A stretch of 10,613 nucleotides of DNA from Lentisphaeria bacterium. GTDB lineage: Bacteria; Verrucomicrobiota; Lentisphaeria; Oligosphaerales; Oligosphaeraceae. This document shows, one piece after another, positions 1-4,857 of the stretch; position 1 is the first letter of the stretch; each line of letters begins with the position of its first letter. The notes under the pieces are model-generated. The model worked only from the letters and a program-made list of their open reading frames with translations. It had not been told where the DNA came from and did no database searches. A program made the translations under genes and the position numbers. The stretch lies in NCBI GenBank assembly GCA_016287975.1, contig JAEEXV010000356.1, positions 1-10,613 on the forward strand, written 5' to 3'.

Positions 1-98
1 CCACCCGGGGGGGGAGCCGGCCGCGAAGCCGCGAGCGCGACCCTTGGAAGGGCGAGGGGCCGAAGCCCGGCTGGGGCCCGGAAAGGGACGCCATTCCC

Positions 99-120
99 GG
101 GGGCGGGGGCGGAGGGAGGG
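99..120 (+). other. G-quadruplex-type motif
   Basis: Runs of G5, G5, G3 and G3 are separated by C, CGGA and A. This satisfies the usual four-runs-of-three-or-more-with-short-loops definition of an intramolecular G-quadruplex. It is seen directly; folding in the cell is inference, and in such GC-rich DNA the motif could arise by chance. Confidence 0.5.
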
Positions 121-187
121 CGGAAGCCCGACCGCAGCCTCCGCCCCCGGCAACGACAGCCATGGCAGGGCCGCGGGGCCGCGCCCG

Positions 188-229
188 CAGGGGTTGCGTC
201 CGCGCCTTCGGCGCTCCCTCCACCCCTGG
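188..229. repeat. REP-like palindrome, copy 1
   Basis: An outer stem CAGGGGT (188-194) pairs with ACCCCTG (222-228), and an inner perfect stem GCGCC (202-206) pairs with GGCGC (210-214) over a TTC loop. The right arm and its flank (216-238) match copy 2 (301-323) in 22 of 23 bases. The nested-hairpin shape with a conserved arm resembles repetitive extragenic palindromes, which are scattered between genes. Confidence 0.6.
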
Positions 230-238
230 CCATGGTCC
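216..238 (+). repeat. Direct repeat, first copy (partner at 301-323)
   Basis: This 23-base segment recurs 85 bases downstream with a single C/T difference. It contains the right arm of the palindrome and its outer flank, so the conserved part of the element extends beyond the hairpin. Confidence 0.75.
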
Positions 239-249
239 TTCCGCCCTTG

Positions 250-274
250 CAGGGCTCTGGAAAACAGAGCCCTG
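250..274. repeat. Perfect 10-bp hairpin between the two REP-like copies
   Basis: CAGGGCTCTG (250-259) pairs perfectly with CAGAGCCCTG (265-274) over a GAAAA loop. No T-run follows on either strand, so it does not look like an intrinsic terminator. Its position exactly between the two related palindromes suggests one composite repeat element. Confidence 0.6.
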
Positions 275-277
275 TCA

Positions 278-314
278 CCAGGGGTTCCGGGCGCTGCGCG
301 CCCTCCACCCCTGG
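278..314. repeat. REP-like palindrome, copy 2
   Basis: An outer stem CCAGGGGT (278-285) pairs perfectly with ACCCCTGG (307-314), and an inner stem GGGCGC (289-294) pairs with GCGCCC (298-303) over TGC. Both this copy and copy 1 have an arm beginning AGGGGTT and a right flank ending GGTCC; the inner stems differ in sequence but keep pairing. A further GC-only palindrome (327-340) follows directly. Confidence 0.6.
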
Positions 315-323
315 CTATGGTCC
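301..323 (+). repeat. Direct repeat, second copy (partner at 216-238)
   Basis: It differs from the copy at 216-238 by one base (T for C within the GGCYATGG part). The close match, while the inner stems have diverged, suggests this flank is the constrained part of the repeat. Confidence 0.75.
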
Positions 324-547
324 AACGCCCCCCCGGGGGCTTTCCCAGGCAGGAATGCCACGCATCTTTTCGGGGACCGCGCCCCGCCTGCACGCTTCTG
401 GCGTGTCGGCATTATGAGGGGCTGTTACCGACCCTCTTTGGGAACATGGCGTTCGGTGAACCGCATCGGCGATGATTGGCCCGCTGGGCAAGCCCCGCGG
501 CACACGCCGCTCGCGGATCGGGGGCTGGCATATTGGGCGCGCGGCAC

Positions 548-580
548 AAAAAAAGCCCCCGCCGGCGAACCGGCGGGGGC
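548..580 (-). terminator. Intrinsic terminator of the outer-membrane barrel gene
   Basis: On the minus strand an 11-bp perfect GC stem (570-580 with 555-565) closes a TTCG tetraloop and is followed at once by seven Ts (548-554 as A on the plus strand). It begins 28 bases after the stop codon of the barrel-protein gene. A stable UUCG-type loop plus a U-run is a textbook rho-independent terminator. Confidence 0.93.
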
Positions 581-607
581 CAGGGGGTCAGGTATCAGCG
601 GAGAGGC

Positions 608-1534
608 TTAGAAGCTGAAGCCGAAAGTGATGCCGCCCCACCAGGTGGATTCGTGCTGGGACTCGCTTTCGCGCATGTCCTTGCGGACCTTGTGGCTGGC
701 GAAGTAGGCGCCGGCGACGTATGCGCCGATGGTGATTTCCTTGGTGAGCTTGTAGGAGATCGAGGGCTTGAGTTCAATGCAGGTCAGGGTGTTGGTGCCA
801 TGGCCGCAGTAGTCGCGGTCGGCCCAGTACCAGGTGTTCTTGATGCCGACGGAGAGGTTCTCGTCAATGTCGTAGCCAAGGTCGGCGAAGAAGTTGCCGT
901 ACCACCAGTAGTTCTCGATGTCGTAGTACCACTGTCCGCCGACGGCGAGGCTGACGGGGTCGTCCTTGTCCTTGATGGCGGTCAGCACGTCGTTCAGTTT
1001 GACGGTGAGGGTCAGGGGCACTTCGTGGAAGTGGCTGAAGTAGCGGTTCTCGCCGAACTCGCGGTAGCGCGGATACTGGTAGTAGGTGTAGTTGAAGTCG
1101 ATGGTCAGCGGGGAGAAGCCGCCGAGCGTGTCGGCATCGAACTTGTACGCATAGCCGATGGAGTAGTCGATTTCCTCGGCGCGGAACTTGCGCTTGTTCA
1201 TGTAGCCAGAGCCGTGGTAGGCGTATTTCAGGGGCTTGTAGCCGTTGTTCTGGCTGGTCATGTCGATCGGGGACCAGATCTCGGCGTAGAAGCCCGCGAG
1301 ATCCAGGCGGACGTCAATGGCGATGTTGTGGTCGGGGTTGATGATCTTGCCCTTGGAGACGTATTTGGTGCGCCAGTCGAGTTCCACCGAGATCTCGGGG
1401 ACGAAGCTGGAATCCTCTTCCGTGGTGATCTGCTTGGGGGCGGGCTGGGCGGCGTTTGCGGCGCTCTGGGCCTTCAGGGAGAGGCCAAGGCCGAAAATGC
1501 AGGCCAGGGCCAGCGCGAAACTGAGTTTCTTCAT
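608..1534 (-). CDS. Putative outer-membrane beta-barrel protein, TorF/gcw_chp-like
   Basis: A 308-residue exported protein. Residues 1-22 form a Sec signal peptide (Lys-Lys, hydrophobic core, cleavage after L-K-A). The mature part alternates polar and aromatic residues, is rich in Tyr and Trp, and ends in G-I-T-F-G-F-S-F; a C-terminal Phe after alternating hydrophobics is the signal read by the BAM barrel-assembly machinery. Near residues 52-90 a pattern of the type LDWRTKYVSKG followed by GFYAEIW resembles the TorF/gcw_chp family of putative porins, so a small porin or barrel role is the best guess; substrate unknown. The start is set by AAGGAAA (1544-1550) nine bases upstream. Codons strongly favour C- and G-ending forms (AAG, TAC, TTC, AAC), and the gene has its own terminator and a candidate promoter, all consistent with high expression as a single-gene unit. 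The barrel is well supported; the family is inferred by eye. Confidence 0.85.
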   Translation of the reverse strand: MKKLSFALALACIFGLGLSLKAQSAANAAQPAPKQITTEEDSSFVPEISVELDWRTKYVSKGKIINPDHNIAIDVRLDLAGFYAEIWSPIDMTSQNNGYKPLKYAYHGSGYMNKRKFRAEEIDYSIGYAYKFDADTLGGFSPLTIDFNYTYYQYPRYREFGENRYFSHFHEVPLTLTVKLNDVLTAIKDKDDPVSLAVGGQWYYDIENYWWYGNFFADLGYDIDENLSVGIKNTWYWADRDYCGHGTNTLTCIELKPSISYKLTKEITIGAYVAGAYFASHKVRKDMRESESQHESTWWGGITFGFSF

Positions 1535-1630
1535 GGTGATGTGTTTCCTTAGTTTGGGTAGTGAATGGACGTGCCCGAAGGCAAATCCAACGAAGCCAGA
1601 ACATGACCGTCATGCTTGCAAGACGGGGAT

Positions 1631-1664
1631 AGTATAAAGATAACGCCTTTCCAGCAAAATACAA
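1631..1664 (-). promoter_or_regulatory. Candidate sigma70-type promoter for the barrel-protein gene
   Basis: On the minus strand TATACT (1631-1636) lies in an AT-rich island about 95 bases upstream of the start codon. Possible -35 boxes are TTGCTG (1652-1657, 15-bp spacer) or TTGTAT (1659-1664), the latter pairing better with an alternative -10, TATCTT. The -10 is good, the -35 ambiguous. The long leader (about 1535-1624) has room for regulation but shows no riboswitch fold I recognise. Confidence 0.4.
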
Positions 1665-1704
1665 GCCTTGACGGCAAAAAAACTGCACGGGGGCCTGGCT
1701 TTGG

Positions 1705-2211
1705 TCAGGCGCCGCGGGTGATTTCGCGGTATTGCTCGTCGAGAAGCCTGCGCTCCCGTCCGTCGGGGATGCCCGCGCAGCCGCGGCGGTAGACCTCCGC
1801 GGCCTTTTCGCGGTCGTGGAGGTCGAGGTCATAGAGGTCCATGAGTTCGACGTAGGCGCGGGCGAGGTCGGGGTATTCGGCGATGATGGCCTCGTATTCG
1901 GCGATGGCCTCGTCGAGGCGGTTCTGGGCGCGGAGGGCTGCGGGGCGGCTGTAGACGGGCTGCGGGCGGTCGTAGGAGGCGTCGGGGAAGAAGAAGTTCG
2001 AGGCGCCGTTGAAGAGCTTGCGGCGCAGGAGGAGCAGGGGGAGCATCAGGATCAGGGCGAGGGCGAGGATGGCGAGATATCGCATCGGCGTGATCTCGAC
2101 CTTGCCGAGGAAGCTGAGCGCCACGCTGATGACGAAGGCCATGCCCGCCGCCAGCAGCACCAGGGCGAGGTGGAAGTAGATCTCGTAGCGGCTCCAGTCG
2201 CGCATTCCCAT
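1705..2211 (-). CDS. Small membrane protein with two transmembrane helices and a TPR
   Basis: 168 residues. Two hydrophobic helices (about 12-34 and 45-62) are followed by a basic LLRRK stop-transfer segment, so both termini probably face the cytoplasm. A Pro/aromatic linker leads to a helical-repeat region (about 89-145) whose clearest unit reads LRAQNRLDEAIAEYEAIIAEYPDLARAYVEL in pattern, a typical tetratricopeptide repeat. TPRs bind partner proteins, so a membrane-anchored adaptor is likely; no enzyme motif is present. AGGAG at 2221-2225 lies nine bases from ATG 2211 and fifteen from the alternative ATG at 2205, which favours 2211. It starts 17 bases after the upstream secreted-protein gene, so the two are probably co-transcribed and may act together at the envelope. 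Confidence 0.8.
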   Translation of the reverse strand: MGMRDWSRYEIYFHLALVLLAAGMAFVISVALSFLGKVEITPMRYLAILALALILMLPLLLLRRKLFNGASNFFFPDASYDRPQPVYSRPAALRAQNRLDEAIAEYEAIIAEYPDLARAYVELMDLYDLDLHDREKAAEVYRRGCAGIPDGRERRLLDEQYREITRGA

Positions 2212-2228
2212 GTCGGCGGTCTCCTGTA

Positions 2229-2882
2229 TTACCAGCGCACGTGGATGGCGGGGAGGCCGCCCGCCTTGAGCAGGCGGGCGTCATAGCGCCAGACGGCGCG
2301 GTTGAAGGCCTCGCGCCTGCCGTTGCATTCGATGAGCTCGGTGGGGGTCTCGATGCGCACGACCACCTCCAGTCCGCCGAGCAGGTCGAGCCAGGCGTCG
2401 AGGCGTTCGGCCTCGGCGGGGGCGAGGGGCTTGTCGTGGGCGGGCAGTGGCAGGTCGAGTTCGAGGTCGCCCAGGTGGATGGAATCGCGCAGCATGAGTT
2501 CGCCGAGGGCGCCGCTGGCGAAGGCGAGGCGCGGTTGCTCCAGGCGCAGGGCGATGCGCACGGCGACGCACGGCTCGCCCTGGTGGCGGTAGTGCTGCAG
2601 GTTGTAGGAGACGAGGCGTCCGCCAGGCAGGTCCGCGAAATGGTCGCGGACCGCCTTTTCGGAGAAGAAGTCCATTCCCCTGGACGCATCGAGGCGCCGT
2701 TCCAGGGACTGCCGCATGGCCTTGACCGCGCCCGCCCTGGATTCCTGCACCAGGTAGAGATAGACGACCTCGCAGGCGCCGCGTCGGTTGAAGCGGAAAC
2801 TCTGCTCCAGCGTCAGGGCGTGGAGCCGCGGCAGGGCGAGCGTCAGCGCGGCGATGATGAGGATGAGGGGACGGCAGTTCAT
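2229..2882 (-). CDS. Exported protein of unknown function (beta-rich, possibly LppM-like)
   Basis: 217 residues from ATG 2882. The frame stays open to 3056, but the upstream part overlaps the divergent transporter start and has no export signal, whereas residues 1-22 after ATG 2882 form a clean signal peptide ending L-H-A before LTLEQ. Cys 37, 105 and 186 are present; Cys3 lies in the signal and does not make a lipobox. The C-terminal part (about 170-217) has the order hydrophobic strand, ETPTELIECNG, a W-containing strand (AVWRYD) and a final VRW. This vaguely recalls LppM/DUF3153-type domains, where a TPG...N...W pattern occurs; that link is a weak impression. No Shine-Dalgarno precedes the start (the flank is pyrimidine-rich CCCCTCC), so translation may be leaderless. 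It heads a two-gene unit with the TPR membrane protein. Confidence 0.75.
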   Translation of the reverse strand: MNCRPLILIIAALTLALPRLHALTLEQSFRFNRRGACEVVYLYLVQESRAGAVKAMRQSLERRLDASRGMDFFSEKAVRDHFADLPGGRLVSYNLQHYRHQGEPCVAVRIALRLEQPRLAFASGALGELMLRDSIHLGDLELDLPLPAHDKPLAPAEAERLDAWLDLLGGLEVVVRIETPTELIECNGRREAFNRAVWRYDARLLKAGGLPAIHVRW

Positions 2883-2892
2883 TGGAGGGGTT

Positions 2893-2898
2893 ATATTA
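2893..2898 (-). promoter_or_regulatory. Possible -10 box for the divergent secreted-protein gene
   Basis: TAATAT on the minus strand lies only ten bases before ATG 2882. If used, transcription would start about four or five bases upstream of the ATG, giving an essentially leaderless message, which would fit the absence of a Shine-Dalgarno. No good -35 box is visible at the usual distance. Confidence 0.25.
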
Positions 2899-2927
2899 TT
2901 GAAATTGTTTGTCCTGTGCCTTACAAT
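2899..2927 (+). promoter_or_regulatory. Sigma70-type promoter for the transporter/PNP-like/TPR unit
   Basis: TTGAAA (2899-2904) and TACAAT (2922-2927) are separated by exactly 17 bases in an AT-rich island within otherwise GC-rich DNA. Transcription would start near 2934, leaving a leader of about 19 bases before ATG 2953. It sits back to back with the start of the minus-strand unit, so a regulator bound here could affect both directions. Confidence 0.7.
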
Positions 2928-2952
2928 AACCCGTCGTCCTGTTTCTGCATCC

Positions 2953-3876
2953 ATGTCTGAGAAATCGCAATTGCATCTGGGGGTCCTGCTGACCGTGCTG
3001 GGCGTGGCCCTGTTCAGCACCATCGAACTGGTCAGCAAGAACCTGTTTGAGCTCACGGTGGGGGCGGGGCTGGCGCGGATCGACGGCTATGCGCTGGTGG
3101 TGATGCGCTTTCTGGTGACGGGGCTGCTGCTGACCGCCTGCGGCTATCCCTCCTTCCGCGCCGCGGGGAAGCGGCTGGACCGCCACGCATGGGATGTGGT
3201 GCTGAAAAACGGCGTGGTCGGTGTGGCGGTCTCGATCTCGCTCTTCCACTTCGGCATCGACGCCTTCAAGAACTCCTCCTCGGCGGCGGTGGTCTTCAGC
3301 GCCAACGCCCTCTTCACCATCATCCTCGCCCGCTTCATGAACGCCGAGGCGTGGACGTGGCGCAAGTGGCTCGCAGTCGCCATCGGCATGTGCGGCATCT
3401 CCTGCTTCATCTTCGAGGGCGGCCGCCCCAGCCTCCAGACCCTCGGCGCCATCTTGATGATGGTGCTCTCCGCCATCGGATTCGCCTACAGCGTCTGCCT
3501 GACCCGCCGCGAGATCGCCTTCTTCGGGCCGAGCCTGCTCATGGGCCTCTCCTCGCTGGTCGGGGCCGTCCTCGTCCTGCCGGTCGCGGTCATGACGGCG
3601 AAGCCAGGCTTCTGGCACAGCTGCGCCACGGCATGGCTGCCGCTTTCGTACCTGGTGCTGGTCGGCACCGCGCTGGGCTACTACTTCTACTACGCAGGCA
3701 TCCGCCGCGTGACCGCCTTCCTCGCCTCGATGATCTTCCTCCTGAAGCCCGTCCTCGCGTGCGTCTTCGCGGGCGTCATCCGCCACGAAATGCCCACGGT
3801 CTGGACGGGAACGGGCACCGTCCTCATCGTCGGGGCCCTCCTCTTCACCGCCTTCCAGCCCAAGGCCGCCAGATGA
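2953..3876 (+). CDS. EamA/DMT-family transporter
   Basis: 307 residues of alternating hydrophobic segments, fitting the usual ten-helix, two-repeat EamA architecture of the drug/metabolite transporter superfamily (typical length about 300). The first repeat spans about residues 8-156 and the second about 163-300. The second ends in the familiar pattern YYAGIRRVTAFLASMIFLLKP...G...R-HE...G...LIVGALLF. Such proteins sit in the inner membrane and export or import small metabolites such as amino acids or nucleoside-related compounds; the substrate cannot be read here. The open frame reaches upstream to 2788, but ATG 2953 follows the promoter and begins the hydrophobic domain; no Shine-Dalgarno is visible. 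The stop overlaps the next start (ATGA), implying translational coupling with the PNP-like gene, so a purine or nucleoside substrate is a speculative possibility. Leu and Ala codons switch from CTG/GCG to CTC/GCC about 280 bases in. Confidence 0.9.
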   Translation: MSEKSQLHLGVLLTVLGVALFSTIELVSKNLFELTVGAGLARIDGYALVVMRFLVTGLLLTACGYPSFRAAGKRLDRHAWDVVLKNGVVGVAVSISLFHFGIDAFKNSSSAAVVFSANALFTIILARFMNAEAWTWRKWLAVAIGMCGISCFIFEGGRPSLQTLGAILMMVLSAIGFAYSVCLTRREIAFFGPSLLMGLSSLVGAVLVLPVAVMTAKPGFWHSCATAWLPLSYLVLVGTALGYYFYYAGIRRVTAFLASMIFLLKPVLACVFAGVIRHEMPTVWTGTGTVLIVGALLFTAFQPKAAR

Positions 3877-4853
3877 CCGCCCGCGACGCCGCAACCAGGT
3901 TCCACACCGCAGTCCGCCGCACGGCGGCGGCGCTGCGGGAGCGTCTGCCTGGCCAGCCGCCGCCGCAGTACTACCTCCATTTCGGGGCGGACTACGATTT
4001 GTCGCGGCTCTTCGACGCGCCTGCGGAGCGCTTCTTCCTGGCGCAATGCTCGGAGTGGGAGGGGGGCGCCAACCTCGACGGCGAGGAGCCCGAACTGCGC
4101 TTCGGGCTGTGCGCGGGCGTGCCCGTGGTGGCCTCGTGCGGGGGCCGCCGCCACGCGGAGGGCGTCGGCATGGCAGAGGTGCTCTTTCCGACGGCGGTCG
4201 CGGAGGAACTCGGGGCGCGCAGCCACATCTACGTCGAGACCGCGATCAGCCTAGACCCCGAACTGAAGCCAGGGAAATGGGGGATGCTGACCGACTTCAT
4301 CAACGGCTATGCGGTCTCGCCCCTGGACGGGCTCCACGGCCTGCTCGACAACCCCTACCCCGACTTCTCCGAGGCCTTCTCGCAGCACCAGAACTCGGAG
4401 ATCATCAACGCCCTGGCGGAGTTCGGGCCGCCGCCGCGCCTGTGCACCTTCTACGGGCATCCAGGCTTCCACGCCTGCACCCGCGCCGAGGCGCGCCTCG
4501 CCCGCGCTGCGGGCGCGGAGTTCATCGGGCACGATCTGGTGCTGCATCTGGTCTTCTCCCACGCCCTCGGCTGCCGCGTCTCCGCCCTGCTGCTGGCGGG
4601 CGCGCAGATGCTGCCCAATGGCGGCGCGCGCGTCACCCGCGAGGAGATGCGCGGCACCGGCCATTTCTGCTCGCCGCAACTGGTGAACGGCCTGCGCAAG
4701 GCCCTCGCCGAACTCGGCCGCGAAGTGGAGATGCCCGAACTGCTTGCCGCGCCGGACGACGACGTCGACGAGTTCCTGACCGCCAGCATCAAGCAGTGCG
4801 CCACGCGCTCCTCCCCCCTGAAGGCATTCCTGAAGCGCCCTGAAAAGGACTGA
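3873..4853 (+). CDS. Divergent purine-nucleoside-phosphorylase-like protein
   Basis: 326 residues, slightly longer than trimeric PNPs (about 270-290). The order of segments follows the PNP/MTAP family by eye. GGRRHAEG (90-97) stands where GRFHxYEG holds the phosphate-binding Arg and His. A VETAISL segment (121-127) stands where VTNAAGG lies, followed by LTDFINGYAVSP (cf. ITDHINL...NP) and YPDFSEAF (cf. FPDMSDAY). HPGFHACTRAE (196-206) stands where GPSFET-AE lies, and GAEFIGHDLVLH (214-225) where GADAVGMSTVPE lies. The phosphate-site Arg/His look kept, but the purine-binding Glu (ET to HA), the Met of GMST and the Asn of the later ITN motif seem replaced, so substrate or activity has probably changed. 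It overlaps the transporter stop by four bases; AAGG (3862-3865) is seven bases upstream. No signal peptide. The fold is fairly likely; the reaction is unproven. Confidence 0.6.
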   Translation: MTARDAATRFHTAVRRTAAALRERLPGQPPPQYYLHFGADYDLSRLFDAPAERFFLAQCSEWEGGANLDGEEPELRFGLCAGVPVVASCGGRRHAEGVGMAEVLFPTAVAEELGARSHIYVETAISLDPELKPGKWGMLTDFINGYAVSPLDGLHGLLDNPYPDFSEAFSQHQNSEIINALAEFGPPPRLCTFYGHPGFHACTRAEARLARAAGAEFIGHDLVLHLVFSHALGCRVSALLLAGAQMLPNGGARVTREEMRGTGHFCSPQLVNGLRKALAELGREVEMPELLAAPDDDVDEFLTASIKQCATRSSPLKAFLKRPEKD

Positions 4854-4857
4854 AGCC

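Larger units (their letters stand above)
1..547. other. Intergenic region without a convincing gene; GC-rich, palindrome-rich
   Basis: No reading frame here looks like a protein. Long open frames exist on the plus strand only because stop codons are rare at this GC content, and their translations are Arg/Pro/Gly-rich low-complexity text with no domain and no Shine-Dalgarno. The region holds a G-quadruplex-type tract near 99-120, a cluster of hairpins between 188 and 340 described separately, and no tRNA- or rRNA-like fold that I can recognise. From about 341 to 547 I see nothing definable. It lies beyond the terminator of the barrel-protein gene, so it is probably an untranscribed repeat-bearing spacer. 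Confidence 0.6.

Noticed and set aside
341..547. tRNA or small RNA gene in the left spacer
   Set aside because: No cloverleaf, conserved TTCGA arm, promoter or terminator on the plus strand could be found by eye.
44..611. Overlapping plus-strand frames in the left spacer
   Set aside because: Arg/Pro/Gly-rich text that translates the palindromes, open only because of high GC; no ribosome site or recognisable domain.
476..1552. Plus-strand open frame of 358 codons opposite the barrel-protein gene
   Set aside because: It is the antisense shadow of a C/G-ending-codon gene: Val/Gly/Ala/Asp-rich with no domain or Shine-Dalgarno, while the minus-strand frame has a signal peptide, barrel signature and terminator.
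1681..1710. Terminator for the TPR membrane-protein gene
   Set aside because: The stem (GCCTG with CAGGC) is only 5 bp with a loop of 8, overlaps the stop codon, and the T-run on the minus strand begins about ten bases beyond it, so it is too weak to call.
2788..2952. Upstream start for the transporter
   Set aside because: The extra 55 residues are basic and non-hydrophobic, overlap the divergent gene and would start before the promoter; ATG 2953 fits the family.
2883..3056. Upstream start for the secreted protein on the minus strand
   Set aside because: The added segment lacks export features and lies inside the transporter start region; the signal peptide begins at ATG 2882.
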